Shown here: in pieces, positions 9,497-20,257 of the stretch
How the letters are laid out: every line of letters starts with the position of its first letter
How positions within the stretch are numbered: position 1 is the stretch's first letter
The notes under the pieces: model-generated
What the model was told of the DNA's origin: nothing
The model's database searches: none
What the model saw: only the letters and a program-made list of their open reading frames with translations
Program-made: the position numbers and the translations under genes
Assembly (NCBI RefSeq): GCF_001544575.2
Contig: NZ_FCNY02000024.1
Location: forward strand, 1 to 64,000
From: Caballeronia cordobensis
GTDB lineage: Bacteria; Pseudomonadota; Gammaproteobacteria; Burkholderiales; Burkholderiaceae
DNA: 64,000 bases
Direction of reading: 5' to 3'

Positions 9497-10342
9497 TTAT
9501 TCGGCGGCGGCGGGCTTCAGTTGCTGCTGATAGCCCTTCAACACTTCCTCGCGCAGCACGCCCCAGATCTGCGCATGCAGTTCGACGAAGCGCGGATGCG
9601 AGCGGATCTCGGCGACATCGCGCGGGCGCGGCAGATCGATCGCGAATTCGCCGATCGGGTGCGTGCCCGGCCCCGCCGACAGCACGACCACGCGGTCGGA
9701 CATCGAGATCGCCTCATCCAGATCGTGCGTGATGAAAAGCACCGCCTTGCGCTTGGCCGCCCATAAATCGAGCAGTTCGTTTTCCATCAGTTGACGCGTC
9801 TGGATGTCGAGCGCGGAGAACGGCTCGTCCATCAGGATAATGTCGGGATCGAGAATCAGCGTTTGCGCCATCGCGACGCGCTTTCTCATGCCGCCCGACA
9901 GTTGATGCGGGTAACGGTCGCCGAAGCCGCCGAGGCCCACGCGCTTCAACCACTCTTCGCCGCGCGCATCGGCTTCCTGCTTCGACACGCCCTGAAATAC
10001 GAGGCCGGCCGTCACGTTGTCGAGCGCGGAGCGCCACGGCATCAGCGCGTCGGCCTGAAACATGTAGCCCGCGCGCCGGTTGATGCCCGTGAGCTTTTCG
10101 CCGAAGACGCTCACGCTCCCGGATGACGGCTCGAGCAACCCCGCCGATACGTTGAGCAGCGTGGACTTGCCGCAGCCGGTCGGCCCGACCACGGAGACGA
10201 ATTCACCGGGCGCGATGCCGAGCGTCGTATTGCGCACCGCCGTGTAACGGTCCTTGCGGCTCTCGCGCGAGGCGAACGTGCAGGTGACGTCGTCCAGCGC
10301 GAGCGCGTGAGTCGCTGAAGCATGAGTCGATGGCGCGTTCAT
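9497..10342 (-). CDS. ABC transporter ATP-binding protein, SsuB/TauB type
   Basis: The 281-residue ATPase shows Walker A GPTGCGKST near residues 56-64, the signature LSGGMRKRVAMAQTL, Walker B DIILMDEPFSALD and the switch histidine in VLFITHDLDEAI. Length and spacing match the SsuB/TauB/NrtD subgroup. It energises uptake through the permease encoded immediately downstream. Only 3 bp separate it from the substrate-binding-protein gene, so the two are co-translated. Confidence 0.93.
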   Translation of the reverse strand: MNAPSTHASATHALALDDVTCTFASRESRKDRYTAVRNTTLGIAPGEFVSVVGPTGCGKSTLLNVSAGLLEPSSGSVSVFGEKLTGINRRAGYMFQADALMPWRSALDNVTAGLVFQGVSKQEADARGEEWLKRVGLGGFGDRYPHQLSGGMRKRVAMAQTLILDPDIILMDEPFSALDIQTRQLMENELLDLWAAKRKAVLFITHDLDEAISMSDRVVVLSAGPGTHPIGEFAIDLPRPRDVAEIRSHPRFVELHAQIWGVLREEVLKGYQQQLKPAAAE

Positions 10343-10345
10343 CGA

Positions 10346-11383
10346 TCAGACCTTGACGTTGGCAAGCGCCTTCTTCACGAAGTCGTTGGTCCACGTCTTC
10401 GACAGGTCGATCGGCTTGCCCTTCACGGTTTCGTCGAAGGCCTGCAGCGTCTTGAGCGACGTCGCGGGGCCATCGGCGGGCATCAGGCCGTCGGGCGACA
10501 GCGCTTCCTTGACGTGCTGCCAGGAATCGAGATACAGCGCGCGATCGCCGAGCAGATAGCTTTCCGGCACCGTCGAAATGAGGTCCTTGCCCGATGCGCT
10601 CTGCAGCCATTTCAACGCGCGCACCATGGCGTTGGTGAGCGCCTGCGTCGTGTTCGGATTCTTCGTGATGAAGCTTTGCGATGCGTACAGGCAACCCGCC
10701 GGCATGTTGCCGCCAAACACCTTGACGGTATCCGCGAGCGTGCGCGTGTCCGACACGATCCGGATATCGCCCGCGCGGTCGAGCTTGGTCATCACCGGAT
10801 CGAGGTTGGCGATCGCGTCGATCTGCCCGGATTGCAGCGCGGCGATCGCGCCCGCCCCCGCGCCCACGCCGATGAACGACACATCGGTCGCCTTCAGCCC
10901 GGCCTGCGCCAGCACGAAGCCCGCCATGATCGACGTCGACGAGCCCGGCGCCGTCACGCCGATCTTCTTGCCCTTCAGATCCGCGACCGACTTGTAGTTC
11001 GGCATCGTTTTCTTCGACACGGCGAGCACGATCTGCGGCGCGCGCCCTTGCAGCACGAACTCGCGGAAATACTGATTCTTCGCCTGAAGCAAAAGCGTGT
11101 GCTCGAACGCGCCCGACACGACATCCGCGCTGCCGCCGACCGCCGCCTGCAGCGCCTTCGCGCCGCCCGCAAAATCCGCGATCTCGACTTCGAGCCCTTC
11201 GTCCTTGAAGTAATTGCGGCGCTCCGCGATGGTGAGCGGCAGATAGTAGAAGAGATTCTTGCCGCCGACCGCGATCGATACCTTGGCCTGTTCCGGCTTG
11301 TTCTGTGCGAACGCGAGCGGCATGGCCGACCAAGCTCCACCTGCGAGCACGGCGCCGCTCGCGATGAACGTTCTGCGTTTCAT
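10346..11383 (-). CDS. ABC transporter substrate-binding protein, SsuA/NMT1-like
   Basis: The 345-residue periplasmic protein starts with MKRRTFIASG, a basic N-terminus with paired arginines that could support Tat export, followed by a hydrophobic segment and a likely cut after AFAQ. The mature part is an NMT1/THI5/SsuA-like type II binding fold, with DLKGKKIGVTAPGSST and the hinge region AALQSGQIDAIANLDP. Its gene lies 41 bp downstream of the CaiB-type CoA-transferase gene. That suggests, but does not show, that the ligand is an organic acid that becomes a CoA ester. Confidence 0.9.
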   Translation of the reverse strand: MKRRTFIASGAVLAGGAWSAMPLAFAQNKPEQAKVSIAVGGKNLFYYLPLTIAERRNYFKDEGLEVEIADFAGGAKALQAAVGGSADVVSGAFEHTLLLQAKNQYFREFVLQGRAPQIVLAVSKKTMPNYKSVADLKGKKIGVTAPGSSTSIMAGFVLAQAGLKATDVSFIGVGAGAGAIAALQSGQIDAIANLDPVMTKLDRAGDIRIVSDTRTLADTVKVFGGNMPAGCLYASQSFITKNPNTTQALTNAMVRALKWLQSASGKDLISTVPESYLLGDRALYLDSWQHVKEALSPDGLMPADGPATSLKTLQAFDETVKGKPIDLSKTWTNDFVKKALANVKV

Positions 11384-11424
11384 CGTCTTCGTCTCCTTCG
11401 AAATTTTTGTTGTCTGCGAGCGCG

Positions 11425-12630
11425 CTAGATCACTTTGGCAGCCCGCAGCCGCGCAATATGGTCGGCATCATACCCGAGCGTCTGAAGTACTTCATCCGTG
11501 TGTTCACCGAGTTGCGGGCCGAGCCAGCGCGTTTCTCCCGGCGTTTCCGAGAGCTTCGGCGTGACATTCGGCAGCGCGATCTCGCGGCCGTCCTGCCACG
11601 GGAAACGTTGCAACATCTGGCGCGCGATGTATTGCGGATCGGTGAACATGTCCGCGACGCTGTAGATGCGGCCCGCGGGCACATCGACGGCGTTGAGCAC
11701 GGCGAGCGCCTCGTCGATGCTGCGCGTCGCGAGCCACGCGGCGATGGCGTCATCGATTTCCTGCGTGCGCGGCACGCGGCCGTCGTTCGAGGCGAGCGCG
11801 GGATCGTCGGCGAGATCCGCGCGGTCGATCGCGTTCATCAGGCGCTTGAAGATCGGGTCGCTGTTGCCGCCGATCACGATGCTGCCATCGCGGCACGGAT
11901 ACGTGTTCGACGGCACGATGCCCGGCAGCGACGCGCCCGTGCGCTCGCGCACCATGCCGTACACGCCGTACTCGGGCACGACGCTTTCCATCATGTTGAA
12001 GACGGCTTCGTACAGCGCGACGTCGACGACCTGCCCCTTGCCGCCGTTCACGCGCACGTGATGCAGCGCCATCATCCCGCCGATCACGCCATGCAGCGCC
12101 GCGATCGAATCGCCGATCGAGATGCCGATGCGCGGCGGCGGCAAATCCGGATAGCCCGTGATGTGACGCAGCCCGCCCATCGATTCGGCGATCGCGCCGA
12201 AGCCCGGCCGATCGCGATACGGGCCCGTCTGCCCATAGCCCGAGAGCCGCACCATCACGAGGCCGGGATTTTCCGCGGAGAGCACTTCGTAACCGAGCCC
12301 GAGCTTCTCGAGCAAACCGGGCCGGAAGTTCTCGATGACGATATCGGCTTCCTTCGCGAGCTGCCGGACGATCTCTTTGCCCTCTTCGGCCTTGAGATTC
12401 ACCGTCACCGACTTCTTGTTGCGCGCCTGCACCGCCCACCACAGTGACGTGCCGCCCACTTCGGGATACAGCTTGCGCCATTTGCGCAACGGATCGCCGC
12501 CGTTCGGATCTTCGATCTTGATGACGTCCGCGCCGAATTCGCCCATGAAGCGCGCGGCGAACGGGCCGGCGATGAGCGTGCCCAGTTCCAGAACCTTGAC
12601 GCCGGCGAGTGGTCCCGTCGTTGCGTTCAT
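11425..12630 (-). CDS. CaiB/BaiF family (class III) CoA-transferase
   Basis: The protein of 401 residues moves CoA between carboxylic acids through an aspartyl-CoA thioester. It has the family N-terminus LAGVKVLELGTLIAGPFAARF, the RKWRKLYPEVGGTSLWW and NLKAEEGKEIVRQL blocks, and GISIGDSIAALHG, where the aspartate after ISIG is the expected catalytic residue. ATG 12630 is preceded by a purine-rich AAAGGAGACGC ribosome site. The gene sits between DUF1653 and the ABC binding-protein gene, with gaps of 29 and 41 bp, so all are likely one transcript. Acid substrates are unknown. Confidence 0.92.
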   Translation of the reverse strand: MNATTGPLAGVKVLELGTLIAGPFAARFMGEFGADVIKIEDPNGGDPLRKWRKLYPEVGGTSLWWAVQARNKKSVTVNLKAEEGKEIVRQLAKEADIVIENFRPGLLEKLGLGYEVLSAENPGLVMVRLSGYGQTGPYRDRPGFGAIAESMGGLRHITGYPDLPPPRIGISIGDSIAALHGVIGGMMALHHVRVNGGKGQVVDVALYEAVFNMMESVVPEYGVYGMVRERTGASLPGIVPSNTYPCRDGSIVIGGNSDPIFKRLMNAIDRADLADDPALASNDGRVPRTQEIDDAIAAWLATRSIDEALAVLNAVDVPAGRIYSVADMFTDPQYIARQMLQRFPWQDGREIALPNVTPKLSETPGETRWLGPQLGEHTDEVLQTLGYDADHIARLRAAKVI

Positions 12631-12659
12631 GGTTGCGTCTCCTTTTTTTGCCGGTCTTT

Positions 12660-12884
12660 TTACAGCGGAATGTCGAGCGGCTTGAAGCGCGGCGTGCCGT
12701 CGGCGAGCGTCTCGTTGAACATCGCCGCCGGACGCACCCACAGGCCGCGATCATGCGGCCAGAGATGCTCGTAGACGATCATCGCTTCCTCGGTCTCCGA
12801 GTGGCGCGCCACGCCGATCACGCGATACAACCCGCCCTTGTAATGGCGATGCGTCGCGAGCGCGAGGGCTTCGGTTTCTGTCAT
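12660..12884 (-). CDS. DUF1653 domain protein
   Basis: A small protein of 74 residues from ATG 12884. It has HYKGGLYRVIGVARHSET near the start and EAMIVYEHLWPHDRGLWVRPAAMF in the middle, the conserved pattern of DUF1653, a compact domain of unknown function often encoded near DNA-metabolism genes. An in-frame ATG at 12944 lies inside recR and is less likely. The gap to recR is only 13 bp. I assign no function. Confidence 0.85.
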   Translation of the reverse strand: MTETEALALATHRHYKGGLYRVIGVARHSETEEAMIVYEHLWPHDRGLWVRPAAMFNETLADGTPRFKPLDIPL

Positions 12885-12897
12885 CGGTTCGAATCCT

Positions 12898-13494
12898 TTA
12901 AACGGAGCGCCTATCGAGCACCGCGCGCGCGATGGTGCCCGCATCGACGTATTCGAGCTCGCCGCCCACAGGCACGCCGCGCGCGAGCCGCGTCACCTTC
13001 AGGCCCTTGCTCTTCAATGTCTGCGCGAGATAGTGCGCGGTCGCCTCGCCTTCGTTGGTGAAGTTGGTGGCGAGCACCACTTCCTCCACGATGCCGTCGA
13101 GCGCGCGGCTGATGAGACGCTCGAAGTGGATTTCCTTCGGACCGATGCCGTCGAGCGGGCTCAGCCGCCCCATCAGCACGAAATAGAGCCCGCGATACGT
13201 GAGCGTCTGTTCGAGCATGATCTGATCGGCGGGCGTCTCGACGACGCACAGCAAGCTCGGATCGCGTTCCTCGTCGAGGCAGACTTCGCAGATTTCGCTT
13301 TCCGTGAAGGTGTTGCACTTCTCGCAGTGCTTGAGATGCTCGGTCGCGAACAGCAGCGACGCGCCGAGCTTCTCGGCGCCCGCGCGGTCGTGCTGCATCA
13401 GGTGGTACGCCATGCGCTGCGCCGATTTCGGTCCGACGCCGGGCAGCGCGCGCAGCGCTTCCACGAGCGCCGACAAAGCGGAAGGTTGTTTCAT
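12898..13494 (-). CDS. recR: Recombination mediator protein RecR
   Basis: RecR acts with RecF and RecO to load RecA at gapped DNA. The 198-residue protein has an N-terminal helix-hairpin-helix ([19 protein letters not shown]), a four-cysteine zinc finger ([16 protein letters not shown] near residues 57-72) and a Toprim domain starting [13 protein letters not shown]. Length is normal. It forms the dnaX-ybaB-recR series with the two genes upstream, which is conserved across many bacteria. Confidence 0.97.
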   Translation of the reverse strand: MKQPSALSALVEALRALPGVGPKSAQRMAYHLMQHDRAGAEKLGASLLFATEHLKHCEKCNTFTESEICEVCLDEERDPSLLCVVETPADQIMLEQTLTYRGLYFVLMGRLSPLDGIGPKEIHFERLISRALDGIVEEVVLATNFTNEGEATAHYLAQTLKSKGLKVTRLARGVPVGGELEYVDAGTIARAVLDRRSV

Positions 13495-13534
13495 GTGTCC
13501 TCATGACACGCCGGAATCGCTCCGGCGCGCTGAT

Positions 13535-13861
13535 TTAGAACGGCAGCTTGAAGCCCGGCGGCATCGGCATGCCGGCCGTCATGCCGCTCATCTTTTCCTG
13601 CGTGGTGGCCTCGGCCTTGCGCACGGCGTCGTTGAACGCGGCGGCGACGAGGTCTTCCAGCATGTCCTTGTCGTCGGCGAGCAGGCTCGGGTCGATCGAC
13701 ACGCGCTTGACGTCGTTCTTGCAGGTCATCGTCACCTTCACGAGACCGGCGCCGGACTGGCCCTCGACCTCGATCAACGCGAGCTGATCCTGCATCTTCT
13801 TCATGTTTTCCTGCATCTGCTGAGCCTGCTTCATCAGCCCGGCGAGTTGGTTCTTCATCAT
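13535..13861 (-). CDS. YbaB/EbfC family nucleoid-associated protein
   Basis: A 108-residue protein with the N-terminal helix [23 protein letters not shown], a central [30 protein letters not shown] and a C-terminal helix [20 protein letters not shown]. This is the YbaB/EbfC DNA-binding dimer family, thought to coat or organise DNA. It lies between dnaX (99 bp) and recR (40 bp), its canonical place. Confidence 0.95.
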   Translation of the reverse strand: MMKNQLAGLMKQAQQMQENMKKMQDQLALIEVEGQSGAGLVKVTMTCKNDVKRVSIDPSLLADDKDMLEDLVAAAFNDAVRKAEATTQEKMSGMTAGMPMPPGFKLPF

Positions 13862-13960
13862 GGTTCGGCTCCTTACTGGAAAACGTGTGGCGGGTGAGCG
13901 CGCGTTTGCTTCACGCGCCCGGCATTCGATTGGCTAGCGCGGCGTTTTTCGCGCATCGAT

Positions 13961-16219
<2,259 letters not shown>

Positions 16220-16377
16220 GCGCGAAATTGTATCAGTAACGACCTCGCGCAAAGGCTGCCCCGGCGGGGCCAACGGCCGCGACTGGACGCACGTGAGCGC
16301 CGCACGCCGTAGGGCGCGCATACCATTAAAACGAGGGGAGAAACGAGACAGAAGAACGACAGAGAAAAGCGGAAGGT

Positions 16378-16473
16378 GACGAGCCCGACCCTCGGCACTG
16401 GTGGAAAACGGCTGTGGCTGCTTCGTTCCCGACCTGACCAGGTTGACCGCGCCGCCATGCGAGGAGGCCCGTC
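16378..16473 (-). ncRNA. ffs: Signal recognition particle 4.5S RNA
   Basis: On the minus strand the segment contains GGTCAGGTCGGGAACGAAGC, very close to the conserved apical domain of E. coli 4.5S RNA that binds Ffh. The two ends (GACGGGCC and GGGCTCGTC) pair to form the long hairpin. The length of about 96 nt fits a bacterial small SRP RNA. It binds Ffh for co-translational targeting of membrane proteins. The ends are placed by base pairing and could shift by a few bases. Location upstream of dnaX is typical for the lineage. Confidence 0.93.
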
Positions 16474-16805
16474 ACGTCGAATCATACCACGGGGTCACGT
16501 GATGCCGGAAGGCGTCGGCTCATCGCGCCGGTTCGACATGCCCTCTTGTGCTTCGGTTTTCCGCCCTCAGATTCGCCCTATCAGCACCCGGCAACGGATA
16601 GTAAAGTAGGCTAAGATGGCATTTGAATTGTGCGGAAGTGGTGCATTTTGCCCTTGCGCGCGTCATTCGCCGCCGCGTGGCTAAGTTTTGGCGCACGGCG
16701 AGCGGGCCTGAAACTGCCCGTTGGCGACGAGAATCTTTTTCCAGTTTTGGTGTATCGTGGCGAGCATTCAAACGCGGGCCTCGAATCAATAGAGGTATTC
16801 AGACA
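16474..16805. other. Divergent intergenic region between ffs and trxA
   Basis: This 330-bp region contains the ffs -10 box at its left end and must contain the trxA promoter. A frame upstream of trxA stays open from 16623 but has no ribosome site or conserved content. No other element is apparent. Confidence 0.5.
16481..16486 (-). promoter_or_regulatory. Probable -10 element of the ffs promoter
   Basis: On the minus strand TATGAT lies seven bases before the 5' end of the 4.5S RNA, the right place for a sigma-70 -10 box. The matching -35 (TTCCGG, 18 bp farther) is weak. Confidence 0.5.
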
Positions 16806-17132
16806 ATGAGCGAATCAATCAAGCACATCAGCGACGCTTCTTTCGAACAAGATGTCGTCAAGTCGGATAAACCTGTCCTGCTCGACTTCTGGGCCGAGTG
16901 GTGCGGTCCGTGCAAGATGATTGCCCCGATCCTCGACGAAGTCGCGAAGGATTACGGCGATCGCCTGCAGATCGCGAAGATCAACGTTGACGAGCATCAG
17001 TCGACGCCGGTGAAGTTCGGCGTGCGCGGCATTCCCACGCTGATCCTCTTCAAGAACGGCGCCGTGGCCGCGCAGAAGGTCGGCGCATTGTCGAAGTCGC
17101 AACTCACCGCGTTCCTCGACAGCAACCTGTAA
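16806..17132 (+). CDS. trxA: Thioredoxin 1
   Basis: Thioredoxin reduces disulfides in cytoplasmic proteins such as ribonucleotide reductase. The 108-residue protein has the active site WCGPCK with C33 and C36, preceded by VLLDFWAEW, and the cis-proline loop [11 protein letters not shown]. It is a single-domain, leaderless, canonical TrxA. The start [10 protein letters not shown] at 16806 gives the normal length; a longer open frame upstream is not conserved. It precedes rho, as in many proteobacteria. Confidence 0.97.
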   Translation: MSESIKHISDASFEQDVVKSDKPVLLDFWAEWCGPCKMIAPILDEVAKDYGDRLQIAKINVDEHQSTPVKFGVRGIPTLILFKNGAVAAQKVGALSKSQLTAFLDSNL

Positions 17133-17404
17133 CGGCATCGAAGGCACACGCCGGCATCTCCCGGCGTTTGCCTGCGGCATCCACGGCGCAATTCACGCGC
17201 ACAACGATGCAGCCGATGTTGTCGCGTGACAACATCGGCCGAAAAGCCCCGCCCAAAGCCCACCCGAGGCCCGTATGGCGTGTGCTATGCTAGAATCATA
17301 AGCGTTCAAGAAGTATTAACTAGCAGTATTAAGTCTAGAGCGGTTCCGCTCACCTCTTCTCCCCAATCTTTTCGTCGCACCTCTCTCCCTGGCGGGAAAT
17401 CCGT
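17133..17404 (+). promoter_or_regulatory. Long leader region upstream of rho
   Basis: The 272 bases between trxA and rho contain no gene. A TAGAAT -10-like hexamer with an upstream TGC lies at 17291-17296. The bases after 17340 are C/T-rich and G-poor, the composition favoured by Rho. Autoregulation of rho by attenuation in its leader is known in E. coli; that it occurs here is inference. Confidence 0.45.
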
Positions 17405-18670
17405 ATGCATTTATCCGAGCTCAAGTCTCAGCACGTGTCTGCACTGATCGAGATGGCCAATGGCCTCGAGATCGAAAATGCGAACCGCCTGCGTAAGCAG
17501 GAACTCATGTTCGCGATTCTTAAAAAGCGCGCCAAAGCGGGCGACACGATTTTCGGCGACGGCACGCTCGAAGTGCTGCCCGATGGCTTCGGTTTCCTGC
17601 GCTCGCCCGAGACTTCGTATCTCGCGAGCACGGACGATATCTATATCAGCCCGTCGCAAATTCGCCGCTTCAATCTGCATACCGGCGACACGATCGAAGG
17701 CGAAGTGCGCACGCCGAAAGACGGCGAGCGTTATTTCGCGCTCGTGAAGGTCGACAAAGTCAACGGGCAGCCGCCCGAGGCCTCGAAACACAAGATCATG
17801 TTCGAGAACCTCACGCCGCTGCATCCGAACAAGCCTTTGCCGCTCGAACGCGAAATGCGCGGCGAGGAAAACGTGACGGGCCGGATCATCGACATGATCT
17901 CGCCGATCGGCAAGGGCCAGCGCGGCCTGCTCGTCGCATCGCCGAAGTCGGGTAAGACCGTGATGCTGCAGCACATCGCGCACGCGGTGAAGGCGAACCA
18001 TCCGGACGTCATCCTGTTCGTGCTGCTCATCGACGAGCGCCCGGAAGAAGTGACGGAAATGCAGCGCTCGGTGAAGGGCGAAGTCATCGCGTCGACCTTC
18101 GACGAACCCGCCGCGCGTCACGTGCAGGTGGCCGAGATGGTCATCGAAAAGGCGAAGCGTCTCGTCGAAATGAAGCACGACGTCGTGATTCTGCTCGACT
18201 CCATCACGCGTCTCGCGCGCGCCTACAACACGGTCGTGCCCGCGTCGGGCAAGGTGCTGACGGGCGGTGTCGACGCCAACGCGCTGCAGCGTCCGAAGCG
18301 CTTCTTCGGCGCGGCTCGCAACATCGAGGAAGGCGGCTCGCTGACGATCATCGGCACTGCGCTAATCGAAACCGGCAGCCGCATGGACGACGTGATCTAC
18401 GAAGAGTTCAAGGGCACCGGCAACATGGAAGTGCACCTCGAACGCCGTCTCGCGGAAAAGCGCGTCTACCCGTCGATCAACCTGAACAAGTCGGGCACGC
18501 GCCGCGAAGAACTGCTCATCAAGCCGGACCTGCTGCAAAAGGTCTGGGTGCTGCGCAAGTTCATCCACGACATGGACGAAGTCGAAGCCATGGAATTCCT
18601 GCTCGACAAGATCCGTCAGACGAAGAACAACGCCGAGTTCTTCGACATGATGCGTCGCGGCGGCGGCTGA
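17405..18670 (+). CDS. rho: Transcription termination factor Rho
   Basis: Rho is a hexameric RNA-dependent ATPase and helicase that ends transcription. The 421-residue protein starts [18 protein letters not shown]. The cold-shock-like RNA-binding domain contains [14 protein letters not shown], the ATPase domain has Walker [21 protein letters not shown] and [13 protein letters not shown], and the Q/R-loop segments follow. Length and motifs are canonical. A strong terminator follows at 18691-18720. Confidence 0.98.
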   Translation: MHLSELKSQHVSALIEMANGLEIENANRLRKQELMFAILKKRAKAGDTIFGDGTLEVLPDGFGFLRSPETSYLASTDDIYISPSQIRRFNLHTGDTIEGEVRTPKDGERYFALVKVDKVNGQPPEASKHKIMFENLTPLHPNKPLPLEREMRGEENVTGRIIDMISPIGKGQRGLLVASPKSGKTVMLQHIAHAVKANHPDVILFVLLIDERPEEVTEMQRSVKGEVIASTFDEPAARHVQVAEMVIEKAKRLVEMKHDVVILLDSITRLARAYNTVVPASGKVLTGGVDANALQRPKRFFGAARNIEEGGSLTIIGTALIETGSRMDDVIYEEFKGTGNMEVHLERRLAEKRVYPSINLNKSGTRREELLIKPDLLQKVWVLRKFIHDMDEVEAMEFLLDKIRQTKNNAEFFDMMRRGGG

Positions 18671-18690
18671 TTCCGCCTTCGCGCCGAGAG

Positions 18691-18720
18691 AAACCGCCTG
18701 CTTTCGTCAGGCGGTTTTTT
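18691..18720 (+). terminator. Rho-independent terminator after rho
   Basis: AAACCGCCTG, loop CTTTCGT, CAGGCGG followed by TTTTTT. It separates rho from the MtfA-like gene. Confidence 0.9.
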
Positions 18721-18771
18721 ATTTGGCCGGTGCGTACAATCCGCAACTGTTCCAGTCTTCCGGTTCGACGC

Positions 18772-19599
18772 ATGGCCAATCTTTTCACTCGCTGGTTTGG
18801 CGCGCAACGCCGCGAGCGCGCGCTGCGCAAATACGCCATTGAGGACGCGCTCTGGCAGCGCACGCTCGACGCGTATCCGTGCTTCGGCCATCTGAACGCG
18901 CAGGATCTGGCGCGCCTGCGCGAGAGTGCGAGCCTTTTCATCGCGCAAAAGGAATTCTCGACCGCGCACGATCTCGAACTGACCGATCAGATGATGGTTG
19001 CCATCGCCGCTCAAGCCTGTCTGCCCGTGCTCAATCTCGATCTCGACCTGTATCGCGGATGGGTCGGCGTGATCGTGTATCCCGGCGAATTCGTGATCCG
19101 CAAGACGGTCGAGGACGAAGACGGCGTCGTGCACGAAGTCGAGCACGATGCGAGCGGCGAGGCGTGGGAAGGCGGTCCGGTCGTGCTGTCGTGGGAAGAT
19201 GCGCAGATGTCGGACGGCGCGGAGGCCTACAACGTCGTGATCCATGAGTTCGCGCACAAGATCGACATGGTGACGGGCATCGCCGACGGCCATCCGCCGC
19301 TCTATCGCCGCTGGCACGCGCCGCTCGATTCGACCGCCTGGGCGGATGTTTTCGACAACGCCTACGACCAGTTCTGCGCGCGCGTGGACGCCGTGCCCGA
19401 GCGCCGCTGGAACCGCTTCGAGCGCGAATCGCTGATCGACCCTTACGCGGCGGATCATCCGTCGGAATTTTTCGCGGTGTGCAGCGAGGCGCTTTTCGTG
19501 ACGCCGCAGGCGTTCGAGGCGGACTATCCGGAGCTTTACCGGCTGCTCGCGCGCTATTACCGGCAAGACCCGGCGGGCGTCGGCGCGCTGTCGGCATAA
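18772..19599 (+). CDS. Zinc-dependent peptidase, MtfA family (M90)
   Basis: The 275-residue protein matches the MtfA (YeeI) family of cytoplasmic metallopeptidases. The zinc motif HEFAH lies at residues 158-162 and a downstream glutamate-containing block (DHPSEFFAVCSEALF) supplies the third ligand. Other family blocks are YPGEFVIR and GPVVLSWEDA. In E. coli MtfA binds the Mlc repressor and influences glucose PTS expression; whether that partner exists here is unknown. It stands alone between the rho terminator and rpmE2. Confidence 0.9.
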   Translation: MANLFTRWFGAQRRERALRKYAIEDALWQRTLDAYPCFGHLNAQDLARLRESASLFIAQKEFSTAHDLELTDQMMVAIAAQACLPVLNLDLDLYRGWVGVIVYPGEFVIRKTVEDEDGVVHEVEHDASGEAWEGGPVVLSWEDAQMSDGAEAYNVVIHEFAHKIDMVTGIADGHPPLYRRWHAPLDSTAWADVFDNAYDQFCARVDAVPERRWNRFERESLIDPYAADHPSEFFAVCSEALFVTPQAFEADYPELYRLLARYYRQDPAGVGALSA

Positions 19600-19624
19600 C
19601 CTGAGCCGTGGTGTTCAAAAAAGA

Positions 19625-19652
19625 TGTCAAGCAACTGATTTTCTGGCATAAT
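19625..19652 (+). promoter_or_regulatory. Candidate promoter of the L31 gene
   Basis: TGTCAA at 19625-19630 and CATAAT at 19647-19652, spaced by 16 bp, lie about 100 bp upstream of the L31 start. Both hexamers differ from consensus, so confidence is moderate. Confidence 0.4.
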
Positions 19653-19752
19653 CGCCGTTTTTCGACCCTAGGCAAGTGACTCGCGCCATCGAATCGACAT
19701 TCATCGATCGGCAGCGCAGCGGGTTGGCTACCGCCAGATACCAGGAAAGACC

Positions 19753-20007
19753 ATGAAACAAGGCATTCACCCGGATTACCGCGAAGTTCTGTTCGTCGAT
19801 ATGTCGAACGACTTCAGGTTCGTGACGCGTTCGACCATCCAGACGCGCGAAACCGCCGAATTCAACGGCAAGACCTACCCGCTCGCGAAGATCGAAGTGT
19901 CGTCGGAATCGCACCCGTTCTACACCGGCCAGCAGAAGATCATGGACACGGCCGGCCGCGTCGAGAAGTTCAACAACAAGTTCGCGCGCTTCTCCACCAA
20001 GAAGTAA
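19753..20007 (+). CDS. rpmE2: 50S ribosomal protein L31, type B
   Basis: The 84-residue protein [20 protein letters not shown] has the L31 fold but no CxxC zinc pair, which makes it the zinc-independent type B (YkgM-like) form. SHPFYTGQQ and the C-terminal RVEKFNNKF are conserved L31 segments. AGGAAAG precedes the ATG. In bacteria with both forms the type B gene is usually repressed by Zur; I see no obvious Zur box here. A strong terminator follows. Confidence 0.96.
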   Translation: MKQGIHPDYREVLFVDMSNDFRFVTRSTIQTRETAEFNGKTYPLAKIEVSSESHPFYTGQQKIMDTAGRVEKFNNKFARFSTKK

Positions 20008-20030
20008 GCGGGACTTCGGGCTTCAGAAAG

Positions 20031-20056
20031 AAAGGGCAGCTTTGGCTGCCCTTTTT
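20031..20056 (+). terminator. Rho-independent terminator after the L31 gene
   Basis: AAAGGGCAGC, loop TTTG, GCTGCCC, then TTTTTT. Confidence 0.92.
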
Positions 20057-20257
20057 TGTCGCCGATTGCTTTTCGTCTCGCCAGCGGCGCGCATCGGCAC
20101 CGCCTTTGCTGCATCGGTGAAACGCTGTTGCGTCCGGCCACGGCGCGCAGCGCCGATCCGCCTTCAATGCCGCCGCGCGACTACAATGCCGGTTGCCCCG
20201 GTTCCGCCCGCGCCTTGCGCCCGATAAGCGGACCCTCATTCAATCAAGCCTGCCCGC

